Source of the DNA: Pseudomonadota bacterium
GTDB lineage: Bacteria; Desulfobacterota; Desulfarculia; Desulfarculales; Desulfarculaceae
Direction: 5' to 3'
NCBI GenBank assembly: GCA_018902755.1
Contig: JAHIQI010000043.1
Span: 29,725 to 93,724 of the forward strand
Length of the DNA stretch: 64,000 nt
Shown: one piece after another, positions 34,403 through 42,618 of the stretch
How the letters are laid out: the number at the start of each line of letters is the position of its first letter
How positions within the stretch are numbered: position 1 is the stretch's first letter
Notes under the pieces: model-generated
What the model was told of the DNA's origin: nothing
What the model saw: only the letters and a program-made list of their open reading frames with translations
The model's database searches: none
Translations under genes and position numbers: made by a program

Positions 34403-35242
34403 CTAGGCGGCGGTGAGCACCATGGCGAAGTCATCTGCCTCCGGGTCGTAGGCATCACCGGCCACGCTGCCCAGGGTCTCCACCCGCTCGAAGCCCCCGG
34501 CGACCAGCTCGCTGGCGAGGTACTCGGGGGTGAAGTGCTGGAGCCAGTTGAAAATCTCCCGGCGCTCTTGGGGCAACACGATGGTGTAGCGGTCCAGGGC
34601 TAGATATTCCGGCTCGTACTTGAAGGAGTTCTGGAAGACGTAGTGGGGCTCCTGGGCCCAGAAGCCATCGCCGGGGCAGAACTCGTAGCCCGTTGATTCG
34701 GCCAAGCCCCGGAAGCGGGCCAGGGAAAATACGTCCAGCAGCAATGCGCCGCCGGGCCGCAGCAGGCCGCGAAAAATCTTGAGCAGCCTGGCCCGCTGCG
34801 CCGGGCTCAGGGCGCAGAGGTCGCAGTAGATCAGGGTGATCAGGTCGTAAACCGCCTCGCCCTCGCACTCCAGATAGTTCTGGCAGCGGTAGTCGATGTT
34901 CAGGCCCTGGGCCGTGGCCTGCTCCTGGGCGTAGGCGATGGAGCGCGGCGAGAAGTCCACGCCGGTGACCGCCGCGCCGCTTTTGGCCAGGCCCTGGGCG
35001 TAGAGCCCCGGCCCGCAGCCGAAGTCGGCCACCCGCTTGCCCGGCCCCAGGCCGAAGCGCCCGGTCATCCAGCCCGTCGCCCGCCCGATGAACTCGCTGC
35101 CCCGCGAGGCGATGGCGTTGGAGCCGTCCAGGTGATAGGCCAGCATCTGCGACGACACCCAGGGGTCGGTCCAGAGCTGGTCGGCGGTGTAGCGCTCCCA
35201 GGGGGTGGGGCGGCAGTTCATCTCTTGAAGGTCATCGAACAT
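34403..35242 (-). CDS. Class I SAM-dependent methyltransferase
   Basis: 279 aa. SAM-binding core VADFGCGPGLYAQGLA (about 71-86), GVDFSPRSIAYAQ (about 94), LITLIYCDLCALSP (about 136) and LLRPGGALLLDVFS (about 160). The N-terminus (residues 1-60) is a helical cap. Substrate unknown. It lies 21 bases after the isochorismatase-like gene in the same direction and is the third gene of that operon. Confidence 0.8.
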   Translation of the reverse strand: MFDDLQEMNCRPTPWERYTADQLWTDPWVSSQMLAYHLDGSNAIASRGSEFIGRATGWMTGRFGLGPGKRVADFGCGPGLYAQGLAKSGAAVTGVDFSPRSIAYAQEQATAQGLNIDYRCQNYLECEGEAVYDLITLIYCDLCALSPAQRARLLKIFRGLLRPGGALLLDVFSLARFRGLAESTGYEFCPGDGFWAQEPHYVFQNSFKYEPEYLALDRYTIVLPQERREIFNWLQHFTPEYLASELVAGGFERVETLGSVAGDAYDPEADDFAMVLTAA

Positions 35243-35263
35243 GGCGCTTCCCTTGGGCAGGGA

Positions 35264-35818
35264 TCAGTCCGCCAGCAGGTCATCCACCGTCTGCACGGTG
35301 AACAGGGGCCTCAGCGGGCTCTTGCGGTAGAGGTTCAGGCAATCGGCGTGAGCCTGGTCGCTGGTGGCGGTGCAGGCGTCCTCCACGATCACCGCGTAAA
35401 AATCGTTGCACACCGCGTCCAGGGCGGTGGTCAGCACGCAGTAGGGGGTCATCAGGCCACAGGCGGCCACCCGCTCCACCCCCCAAAGCCGGAGGGTCTG
35501 GTCCAGGTCGGTCTTGAAAAAGGCGCTCATGCGCCGCTTGGGCAGCCAGGTATCCTCCGGCTCTTGCTCCAGAAGGCTGCTGATCTCGGCCCCCTCAGTG
35601 CCCCTGAGGCTGTGGTCCTTCATGCGGCCGCGAAAAAGGTAGTCCCCCGGCAGAAAGCTGTCCGTGGCGAAGATCACCGGCCAGCCCTTGGCCCTAGCCC
35701 CGGCGGTGAGGCGGTTGACCATGGGCACGATGGATTTGCCCCGCTCGGCAATGCCCCCGTGCTGGCTGGTCTCCAGGTTGTCCTTGACCATGTCCACCAC
35801 AACTATCGCCGTCTTCAT
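35264..35818 (-). CDS. Isochorismatase/nicotinamidase-family cysteine hydrolase
   Basis: 184 aa. The ATG overlaps the preceding stop (ATGA). The family triad is visible: Asp in AIVVVDMVKDN (about 9), Lys in MSAFFKTDLD (about 104) and nucleophile Cys in ACGLMTPYCVLTTALDA (about 127). Members hydrolyse isochorismate, nicotinamide, N-carbamoylsarcosine or similar amides. The coupling with a TIM-barrel sugar-isomerase-like protein does not reveal the substrate. Confidence 0.85.
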   Translation of the reverse strand: MKTAIVVVDMVKDNLETSQHGGIAERGKSIVPMVNRLTAGARAKGWPVIFATDSFLPGDYLFRGRMKDHSLRGTEGAEISSLLEQEPEDTWLPKRRMSAFFKTDLDQTLRLWGVERVAACGLMTPYCVLTTALDAVCNDFYAVIVEDACTATSDQAHADCLNLYRKSPLRPLFTVQTVDDLLAD

Positions 35819-36795
35819 GCCGATGCCTCCTTGCGCTCCCGGCGCTTTGCCTGGGCGAACAGCTCGGCCAGCATGGCCGCCCCTTCGCGCATCTGCCCCG
35901 CCTCGGCCCCACTGGCCACCTCCAGCACCTTGAGCGGGGCGTGGGCCAGGGCCGCCGTCAGGGCTGGCCAGTCCATCTTGCCCGCGCCGGGGGCCTGATG
36001 GTCGTCGTGGCCCTTGGCGTCGTGCAGATGGCAGCCCACCAGGCCGGCGCCCAGGGTGTCCAGCCACTGGGAGGCGGGCTCCATGCCCGCCCGCTCCTGC
36101 ACCCAGGCATGGCCGCAGTCGTACCACAGGCCCAGGGGCGCGCCCGCGAAGCGCTCCAGCAAAATGGTCAGCTCGGGCAATGATGGTATCTGATAGGCGT
36201 GGTAGCGGTTTTCCAGGCCCAGGGCCACCCCCAGGGGCGCGGCCCGCTCGGCCAGGCGCTCCAGGGAAAAGCTCACCGCGTCCATATGGCGCGGGGCGTA
36301 GAGCGCCCGCTTTTCCAAATGGGCCGCCAGCTCCGGGATCATGGCCCCGGCGTCGGCCCCACGGCGGATAACCCCTTTTTCCGCCACCTCGCTCACCTCG
36401 CCCAGGTGCAGCACCACCGCCTCGGCCTCCTGGTCGCTGGCCAGCTCCATGGTGCGTAGGGTGTACTCCACCGCCCGCTCGCGCTCCTCGCGGTCCGGGG
36501 CGGCCAGGTTGAACAGGTCGCCGCTGGCCTTGTTGCGGGGCACCCCCACCGGCAGGGGGGCGAAGTTGTGCAGACTGGACACCCGCCAGCCGCGCGCCTT
36601 GAACTCGGGCAGCAGGCGCTCGATCACCTCGCCGGTGAGGCGGTATTCCAGCTCCACCAAGTCCAGATCCAGCTGGTCCAGCACGGCCAGGATGGCCGCC
36701 GCCTCGGGGCCGGGGCCGTGGGGTGCGGCCTCCAGGGAGCGGGCCTTGGCCCACACCGTGGAGACGGACAAACGATTGCTGTATTGCTGATTCAC
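35815..36795 (-). CDS. Sugar phosphate isomerase/epimerase-like TIM-barrel protein
   Basis: 326 aa from a GTG at 36795 (VNQQYSNRLSVST); an ATG 45 bases upstream is also possible, and neither has a good ribosome site. Shows the xylose-isomerase-like TIM-barrel pattern: VELEYR (about 46), VSSLHNFAPLPVG (about 72), VVLHLGEVS (about 125), LGLENRYHAYQIPS (about 190), LWYDCGHAWVQE (about 221) and GCHLHDAKGHDDHQAPG (about 250). The Glu, Asp, His residues at the strand ends are those that bind the divalent metal in this superfamily. First gene of a three-gene operon. Confidence 0.78.
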   Translation of the reverse strand: MNQQYSNRLSVSTVWAKARSLEAAPHGPGPEAAAILAVLDQLDLDLVELEYRLTGEVIERLLPEFKARGWRVSSLHNFAPLPVGVPRNKASGDLFNLAAPDREERERAVEYTLRTMELASDQEAEAVVLHLGEVSEVAEKGVIRRGADAGAMIPELAAHLEKRALYAPRHMDAVSFSLERLAERAAPLGVALGLENRYHAYQIPSLPELTILLERFAGAPLGLWYDCGHAWVQERAGMEPASQWLDTLGAGLVGCHLHDAKGHDDHQAPGAGKMDWPALTAALAHAPLKVLEVASGAEAGQMREGAAMLAELFAQAKRRERKEASA

Positions 36796-36891
36796 GTGAG
36801 GAGCCCAACCTGGCTGTCGCCCGAGGCCAAAGGGCGGCATGGGCGGCTGCGCTCCGGTCTCGAAGTGAGTTTTATATCCATCAAAGTCTTT

Positions 36892-36928
36892 GGCCGCCGG
36901 TGGGGGGTTATCCCCCTGTCCGGCGGCC
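36892..36928. other. Strong intergenic hairpin between nifS and the TIM-barrel gene
   Basis: Outer 9-bp stem GGCCGCCGG/CCGGCGGCC with an inner GGGGG/CCCCC stem. No U-run follows on either strand. It is about 80 bases past the nifS stop and about 100 bases before the TIM-barrel start, so it could end nifS transcripts or act in the next gene's leader. Confidence 0.4.
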
Positions 36929-37005
36929 GCGACGGCTTGTCATAATATTAACACTGCCTGGATTCGCGAGGCCAACGCCTCCCCCACCTTTTGGTGACGG
37001 GAGGG

Positions 37006-38211
37006 TTAGGGCTCCACGTATCCCGGCGTGTTGCACTGGGTCTTCTGGTACTTGGCCCAGAAGGGGCTCATGGCCCGAAGGCGCTCGATGATCCCCGGCA
37101 TGTTGGCCAAAATGTGGTCCACGTCGGCCTCGGTGTTGTACACGCTCAGCGAGAAGCGGATGGAGCCGTGGGCCGCGGTGAAAGGCACGCCCATGGCCCT
37201 GAGCACGTGGCTGGGCTCCAGGGAGCCGGAGGTGCAGGCGCTGCCGCTGCTGGCGCAGATGCCCTGGGAGGACAGGTGCAGCAGGATGGACTCGCCCTCC
37301 ACGTACTCGAAGCTCACCGAGGTGGTGTTGGGCAGGCGGCGATCCGGGTCGCCGTTGACCATGGTGGCCTCGATCTCCAGAAGGCCGGTTTCCAGGCGAT
37401 CGCGCAAGGCCTTGACCTTGGTGTTTTCCTCGTCCATGCGGGTGCGGGCCAGCTCGGCGGCCTTGCCCATTCCGATGATGTAGGGCACGTTCTCGGTGCC
37501 GGCCCGGCGGCCGTGCTCCTGGTGCCCGCCCTTGATGAAGGGCACGAAGGGGGTGCCCTTCTTGATGTAGAGCACCCCGACGCCCTTGGGGGCGTGCAGC
37601 TTGTGGCCGGACAGGGCCAGCATGCTGATGGCGGTGTTGTCCAGATCGATGGGCACCTTGCCCACGGCCTGCACCGCGTCGGTGTGGAACAGCACACCCT
37701 TGGCCGCGCATATTTCAGCGATCTCGGGCACCGGGAAGATCACCCCGGTCTCGTTGTTGGCCCACATCACGCTGACCAGGGCGGTGTCCTCGCGGATGGC
37801 CTCGGCCACTGCCTCCAGGTCCAGGTTGCCCTGGCGGTCCACCTTGAGGAAGGTGATCTCATAGCCCTGGGCGGCCAGGCCCTGGCAGGTGTTTAAGACC
37901 GCCGGGTGCTCCACCCGGGTGGTGACGATGTGGCGTTTGCCCGGCTGGCTGGCCAAGGCGCTGTTGAGCGCCGTGTTGTCGCTCTCGGTGCCGCAGGAGG
38001 TGAACACGATCTCCTCGGGAGAGGCGCCCAAAAGCTGGGCCACCTGGCCACGGGCCGTGTCCACCTTGGCGCCAACCTGGCCGCCGAAGTTGTGCATGGA
38101 GCTGGGGTTGCCGTAGTACTCCCCGAAGAAGGGCAGCATGGCCGCCACCACCTCGGGCGCCGCCTGGGTGGTGGCGTTGTTGTCCATATAGACTACGCGT
38201 TCGCCGCTCAC
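37006..38211 (-). CDS. nifS: Cysteine desulfurase NifS
   Basis: 401-aa PLP enzyme that supplies sulfur for Fe-S cluster assembly. GTG start overlaps the nifU stop (GTGA). Visible: YMDNNATTQAAPEV (about 8), THIS-like FTSCGTESDNTALNS (about 70), VEHPAVLNTCQG (about 99), HTDAVQAVGKVP (about 176), the PLP Lys in LALSGHKLHAPKG (about 203) and the active Cys loop ASSGSACTSGSLEPSHVL (about 325). Class I desulfurase with long loop. The partner nifU directly precedes it. Confidence 0.97.
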   Translation of the reverse strand: MSGERVVYMDNNATTQAAPEVVAAMLPFFGEYYGNPSSMHNFGGQVGAKVDTARGQVAQLLGASPEEIVFTSCGTESDNTALNSALASQPGKRHIVTTRVEHPAVLNTCQGLAAQGYEITFLKVDRQGNLDLEAVAEAIREDTALVSVMWANNETGVIFPVPEIAEICAAKGVLFHTDAVQAVGKVPIDLDNTAISMLALSGHKLHAPKGVGVLYIKKGTPFVPFIKGGHQEHGRRAGTENVPYIIGMGKAAELARTRMDEENTKVKALRDRLETGLLEIEATMVNGDPDRRLPNTTSVSFEYVEGESILLHLSSQGICASSGSACTSGSLEPSHVLRAMGVPFTAAHGSIRFSLSVYNTEADVDHILANMPGIIERLRAMSPFWAKYQKTQCNTPGYVEP

Positions 38212-39062
38212 GGCTTCACCTCCTCCACCACCAGGTCCTCGCTGACGAACTCGCGGAGCTTGCTCTGCACGAACTGGCCCAGGGTGGCCTGGCTGGCCGC
38301 GCAGGAGGAGCAGCGGCCCCTAAGGGACACCAACACCTTGTCGCCATCGATGTCGATGAGCTCGATGTCGCCGCCGTCGGCTTTGAGCGCCGGGCGCACC
38401 TCGCGCTCCAGGGTCTCCTCGATGAGCTTCATCTTCTGGATGTTGGTGAGCTTCTTCTTCTTGGCCGCCGGAGGCTTCACCTCCACCGGCTGCTGGGGCG
38501 CGGTGTCCCACAGGCGGTCCAGCACGGCCTGGATCTTGTCCTGGCACTCGCCGCAGCCGCCGCCCGCCTTGGTGAAGTTGGTGATCTCCTCCACCGTGTG
38601 CAGGTCGTTATTCAGGGCCACCTTCTCGATTTCCTTGTCCGTGACCCCGAAGCACTGGCACACCACCTCGCCCTCTTCGCTGGGCAGCGGCTCCAGGCCC
38701 TTGTAGTTGCGGATGGCCGCTTGCAGGGCTTCCTCGCCCATCACCGAGCAGTGCATCTTCTCCTTGGGCAAGCCGCCCAGGAACTCGGCGATGTCCTTGT
38801 TGGTGAGCTTCTCGGCCTCCTCCAGGGTCATGCCCTTGACCATCTCGGTCAGCGCGCTGCTGGAGGCGATGGCGCTGGCGCAGCCAAAGGTCTGGAACTT
38901 GGCATCGGCGATGCGCCCCTGCTCGTCCAGCTTGAAGGTGAGCTTCAGGGCGTCGCCGCAGGCCAGGCTGCCCACCTCGCCCACTCCGTCGGCGTCGGGT
39001 ATCTCGCCCACGTTGACCGGCTCGGTGAAGTACTTTTTAACCTTGTCCGTGTATTCCCACAT
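38208..39062 (-). CDS. nifU: Fe-S cluster scaffold NifU (three-domain form)
   Basis: 284 aa, full-length NifU. N-terminal IscU-like domain (1-125) with the three cluster Cys in LACGDALK (about 35), TFGCASAIASSSALTE (about 60) and MHCSVMGEEAL (about 104). Central [2Fe-2S] domain with VVCQCFGVTDKEIE (about 135) and GGGCGECQDKI (about 168). C-terminal Nfu domain (about 208-284) with GGDIELIDIDGDKVLVSLRG and the CSSC motif (RCSSCAASQATLG). No nitrogenase genes are in the window; in anaerobes this pair is often the general Fe-S assembly system. Confidence 0.97.
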   Translation of the reverse strand: MWEYTDKVKKYFTEPVNVGEIPDADGVGEVGSLACGDALKLTFKLDEQGRIADAKFQTFGCASAIASSSALTEMVKGMTLEEAEKLTNKDIAEFLGGLPKEKMHCSVMGEEALQAAIRNYKGLEPLPSEEGEVVCQCFGVTDKEIEKVALNNDLHTVEEITNFTKAGGGCGECQDKIQAVLDRLWDTAPQQPVEVKPPAAKKKKLTNIQKMKLIEETLEREVRPALKADGGDIELIDIDGDKVLVSLRGRCSSCAASQATLGQFVQSKLREFVSEDLVVEEVKP

Positions 39063-39088
39063 GTCTTGGTCTCCAAGAGAACCGCTGG

Positions 39089-39496
39089 TTAGTGGCCTTG
39101 GGGGTACTCCACCAGCTCGATCAGAACCCCCCGGGTGGCCTTGGGGTGCAAGAACACCACCCGGCTGCCGTGGGCTCCGGGCCGGGCCTCCTCGCTGGTC
39201 AAGGGCACGCCCTTGGCCTTGAGCTCGGCCACGGCCTGGTCAATGTCATCCACCTCGAATGCCAGGTGGTGGATCCCCTCGCCTTTTTTATCGATATATT
39301 TGCTCATCACCCCGTCGGGGGTGGTGCTCATCACCAACTCAATGGAGGTCTCGCCCACCGGGATGAAACCGGTGCGCAGCTCGCCCACCGCGTCGCTGGA
39401 ATCAACCTTCAAGGGTAGCATCTCGGTGTAGACCTTTTGCGCCTCGTCCACGTCTTTTACCGCCACGCCGATATGCGCCAGTCTTTTGATTTTCAT
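39089..39496 (-). CDS. mce: Methylmalonyl-CoA epimerase
   Basis: 135-aa vicinal-oxygen-chelate metalloenzyme that interconverts (R)- and (S)-methylmalonyl-CoA in the propionate pathway. Start at ATG 39496, preceded by GAGGGG. The metal ligands are visible: His in RLAHIGVAV (about 8), ETSIELV Glu (about 46), His in GIHHLAFEVDD (about 75) and Glu in VLIELVEYPQGH near the end. It lies 26 bases before nifU and in the same direction, an unexpected pairing. Confidence 0.93.
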   Translation of the reverse strand: MKIKRLAHIGVAVKDVDEAQKVYTEMLPLKVDSSDAVGELRTGFIPVGETSIELVMSTTPDGVMSKYIDKKGEGIHHLAFEVDDIDQAVAELKAKGVPLTSEEARPGAHGSRVVFLHPKATRGVLIELVEYPQGH

Positions 39497-39554
39497 TACG
39501 CACCCCTCACCGGCGGACAAATCCGCCCGCGATAAATATTAGTTCCAAATAACA

Positions 39555-39580
39555 CAGCTACGTCATCATATTAGTAGCTG
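39555..39580. promoter_or_regulatory. Inverted repeat upstream of mce-nifU-nifS (candidate operator)
   Basis: Perfect 7-bp arms CAGCTAC / GTAGCTG separated by 12 bases, about 60 bases upstream of the mce start within AT-rich sequence that could include the promoter. The bound regulator, if any, is unknown. Confidence 0.35.
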
Positions 39581-39679
39581 CAAGGCATGGGCGCAAGTTT
39601 TCCGGCGCATCCCAGGGAGCCCAAAGACCGGGCCATGAGCGGTGTTTCAGGCCGCTTCCCGGGGAAGACTGCGGCCCGT

Positions 39680-40495
39680 TCACAGAGAGCCGGCCGCCCG
39701 CCCCACCCCCTTGAAAAAGGTGTAGAGAAAGCTGCCCTCGGGCGCGGCGGTCCGGTGAAGCTGGTCTATGCCCTGGTCCCATTCCTCGGGGCGCATCATG
39801 CCCTTTTCCAGGGCCTGCTCGCGCACTCCCTCGACCATGGGGATGATGGTGCGGCGCACAAAGCCCTCCACCCAGACGGGGCGGGAGTCGTCGCAATACA
39901 CCGCCCGGGGGCTCACCCGCACATCCTTGACGCCCGCCTGGACCATGAGGGGGTAAACCCTGCGCCCGATGAGCGAGTCTCCCCCCAGGGCGGCCTGGCA
40001 GTCGATGAGGCATTGCCAGGCCCGGCGGGCCAACTCGCCGTCGGGGTGGAAGTAGCAGGAGCCGTGGTCGCCCTCGATCACCGTGACGCTGCCGCCGGGC
40101 TTTACCAGGCGGGCCAGCCCGGCCAGGGCCTCCACCGGCCGGGTGAGGTGCTCCAGGACGAAGCACACGAACAGATGGTCGAAGCTGGCCGGGGCGAAGG
40201 GGGGCTCGTACAGGTCGCCCCGCACGAACACCAGGTTTTCCCAGCCCTGCTCGGCGGCCTGGGCCTCGGCCTGGGCCAGGGACTCGGGCGAGATGTCCAG
40301 GCAGGTGAATTGGGCCTGGGGGCTCATCTCCACCAGAAAACGGGTCTGAGCCCCTATGCCGCAGCCCGCTTCCAGGATCTTGGCCCCGGCCGGGTAGCGG
40401 GTGCCCTCATGCAGCAGCTCGGCCAGGGTGCCCGCCTGATCGCCCAGGCGCTGGGCCTCGCGGGGAGTGTAGCCGTGGACATAGGGATCGGACAT
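39680..40495 (-). CDS. Class I SAM-dependent methyltransferase
   Basis: 271 aa. SAM-binding core ILEAGCGIGAQTRFLV (about 40-55), FTCLDISPESLAQA (about 63), LVFVRGDLYEPPF (about 87), FDHLFVCFVLEHLTRP (about 104) and LVKPGGSVTVIEGDHG (about 127). The C-terminal part is a substrate cap with Trp/Tyr-rich segments. It sits 10 bases after the ICMT-like membrane methyltransferase, so both may act on the same lipid or quinone-like substrate. Confidence 0.8.
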   Translation of the reverse strand: MSDPYVHGYTPREAQRLGDQAGTLAELLHEGTRYPAGAKILEAGCGIGAQTRFLVEMSPQAQFTCLDISPESLAQAEAQAAEQGWENLVFVRGDLYEPPFAPASFDHLFVCFVLEHLTRPVEALAGLARLVKPGGSVTVIEGDHGSCYFHPDGELARRAWQCLIDCQAALGGDSLIGRRVYPLMVQAGVKDVRVSPRAVYCDDSRPVWVEGFVRRTIIPMVEGVREQALEKGMMRPEEWDQGIDQLHRTAAPEGSFLYTFFKGVGRAAGSL

Positions 40496-40505
40496 GGCGC
40501 ACCTA

Positions 40506-41114
40506 TTATTTGAAAGACGGCATCAAACCCACCCGCCCGGCGTACTCGCGGTACTTCTCGCCGAACTGGTGGCGCAGGCGGGCCTCCTCGTGCCAGGTGC
40601 CCAGGGCTATGTATACGCTGAGAATAAGGGAGATGATCACGTCCGGCCAGCCGTGCAGGGCCCGGCACCACACCACCAAAAAAGCGGCCACGTGCATGGG
40701 GTGGCGCATGTGGGCGTAGGCCCCGGCGGTGATCAGGCGGTGGCGCTCGGGAGTCTTGTCAAAGGCGGCCTTCATGCCCGCCAGGTCGAAGCCGCCCTGG
40801 GAGAAATCCCAGGAGGCCCACATGAGCAGGCCCACCGCCGCCGCCCAGACGGCCAGCTGCAAGCCCACCCAGGCGCCGGGCAGCCAAACGGGGAAGATGG
40901 CCCCCAGGTAGCTGGAATACTTGAGCACCGGGTAGATGCTCATCAGGGATAAAACCGAGTAGGCCAGACGGTATTGGGGTATGCTCAGGTGGGTGAGCCG
41001 CTCCAAAAATGCCCGCAAGCGGCGCTCCAGGAGCAGGCTGTGCAGCCCGCACCAGGCGGCCCATACGACGGCTAAAACAAACAGATCGCCTGGAGAGGGG
41101 CTTGATGGGGGCAA
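40506..41114 (-). CDS. Isoprenylcysteine carboxyl methyltransferase (ICMT/PEMT)-like membrane protein
   Basis: 202 aa with about five transmembrane segments. The start is a TTG with AGGAGG 6 bases upstream. The C-terminal ITAGAYAHMRHPMHVAAFLVVW segment (in halves, about 128-150) and EARLRHQFGEKYREYAGRVG (about 175-194) match the SAM-binding RHPxY/E-E-x-L..G..Y..Y pattern of ICMT/PEMT-type integral membrane methyltransferases. The bacterial substrate is unknown. Confidence 0.75.
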   Translation of the reverse strand: MPPSSPSPGDLFVLAVVWAAWCGLHSLLLERRLRAFLERLTHLSIPQYRLAYSVLSLMSIYPVLKYSSYLGAIFPVWLPGAWVGLQLAVWAAAVGLLMWASWDFSQGGFDLAGMKAAFDKTPERHRLITAGAYAHMRHPMHVAAFLVVWCRALHGWPDVIISLILSVYIALGTWHEEARLRHQFGEKYREYAGRVGLMPSFK

Positions 41115-41189
41115 AATGGTCCTCCTGATTATGAGCGTACCTTCCCAAGCTAAGTCCCCGGTGAGGCCGGGTCAAGCGTCCCGGTTGCA

Positions 41190-41218
41190 TTGACTGCCGG
41201 GGCATATGGCCGTAGGAT
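41190..41218 (+). promoter_or_regulatory. Candidate promoter of purB
   Basis: TTGACT (41190-41195), 17-bp spacer, TAGGAT (41213-41218). It lies about 48 bases before the ATG. Confidence 0.5.
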
Positions 41219-41265
41219 GAACTTGAATCCGGGGGGCCCACGACAACGAAGAAAAGGTCAGAGTA

Positions 41266-42573
41266 ATGATCGCGCGTTACACCCTGCCCGAAATGGGCCA
41301 AATCTGGACCGATGAGAACCGCTACGCCAAGTGGCTGGACGTGGAATTGGCTGCCTGCCGGGCCTGGAACAAGCTGGGGCGCATCCCCGGCGAGGCCCTG
41401 GCCGAGATAGAGGCCAAGGCCGCCTTCGAGGTGGCCCGGGTGGAGGAGATCGAGGCCGAGACCCGCCACGACGTCATCGCCTTTCTTACCAACGTGGCCG
41501 AGCACGTGGGGCCCTCCAGCCGCTACATCCACCTGGGGCTCACCTCCAGCGACGTTTTGGACACGGCCTACGCCCTGCTTATCAAAGAGTCCGGCGAGCT
41601 GATCCTGGCCGCCCTGGACCGCCTGTTGGCCGCGCTAAAGACCCGCGCCCTGGAGCACAAGTACACCCTGCAGATGGGCCGCTCCCACGGCATCCACGCC
41701 GAGCCCGTGACCTTCGGGCTCAAGCTGGTGGGTTTCTACGCCGAGTTCGCCCGGGACCGCGAACGCCTGGAGCGGGCCATCGACGCGGCCGCCCGGGGCA
41801 AGATAAGCGGCGCGGTGGGCACCTACGCCAACGTGACCCCAGAGGTGGAAACGATGGTCATGGCCGATTTGGGGCTGACTCCGGCGGTGGCCTCCACCCA
41901 GGTGGTGTCCCGCGACGGCCTGGCCGAGTACTTCTGCACCCTGGCCATCATCGGCGGCAGCATCGAGCGCCTGGCCGTGGAGATCCGCCACATGCAGCGC
42001 ACCGAGGTGCTGGAGGCCGAGGAGGCCTTCGCCAAGGGCCAGAAGGGCTCCAGCGCCATGCCCCACAAGCGCAACCCCATCGGCAGCGAGAACCTCTCGG
42101 GCCAGGTGCGCCTGCTGCGCGGCTACGCCCTGGCGGCGTTGGAAAACATGGCCCTGTGGCACGAGCGCGACATAAGCCACTCCTCGGTGGAGCGCACCAT
42201 CGGCCCGGACGCGGACACCCTGACCCACTACAGCCTGCACCGCATGGCGGGCATGATCGAGCGCCTCACGGTGTACCCGGAGAACATGCAGCGCAACCTG
42301 AACCTCACCGGCGGGCTGATCCACTCCCAGCAGGTGCTCCTGGCCCTGGCCCAGAGCGGCATCAGCCGCGAGGACGCCTACCGCCTGGTGCAGCAGCACG
42401 CCATGGCCACCTGGGCCGAGGGCGGCAGCTTCCGGGAGCGGTTGGAAAACGACCCCGAGGTGAGCGGCGCCCTGGGCGAAAAGACCGGCGAGATACTGGA
42501 CGGCCTGTTCGACCCCAAGGCCCACTTAAAGCAGGTCGACTATATTTTCGAGCAGATCCTGGGCAAGGACTAG
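41266..42573 (+). CDS. purB: Adenylosuccinate lyase
   Basis: 435-aa fumarase/aspartase superfamily enzyme acting twice in purine synthesis (SAICAR and adenylosuccinate cleavage). Visible: MIARYTLPEMGQIWTDENRY start, TRHDVIAF (about 66), HLGLTSSDVLDTA (about 88, His base region), GRSHGIHAEP (about 140), and the signature loop GSSAMPHKRNPIGSENL (about 262-278). Bacillus-type short form. Downstream is a lipoprotein gene. Confidence 0.97.
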   Translation: MIARYTLPEMGQIWTDENRYAKWLDVELAACRAWNKLGRIPGEALAEIEAKAAFEVARVEEIEAETRHDVIAFLTNVAEHVGPSSRYIHLGLTSSDVLDTAYALLIKESGELILAALDRLLAALKTRALEHKYTLQMGRSHGIHAEPVTFGLKLVGFYAEFARDRERLERAIDAAARGKISGAVGTYANVTPEVETMVMADLGLTPAVASTQVVSRDGLAEYFCTLAIIGGSIERLAVEIRHMQRTEVLEAEEAFAKGQKGSSAMPHKRNPIGSENLSGQVRLLRGYALAALENMALWHERDISHSSVERTIGPDADTLTHYSLHRMAGMIERLTVYPENMQRNLNLTGGLIHSQQVLLALAQSGISREDAYRLVQQHAMATWAEGGSFRERLENDPEVSGALGEKTGEILDGLFDPKAHLKQVDYIFEQILGKD

Positions 42574-42618
42574 CCTTAGCGCCTGGGAATGATTTTTTCG
42601 GCGAAGGAGAAAAGACCC

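Noticed and set aside
36795..36840. ATG start for the TIM-barrel gene
   Set aside because: Extra 15 residues (MPPFGLGRQPGWAPH) look non-family-like; both starts lack a clear ribosome site, so this remains open.
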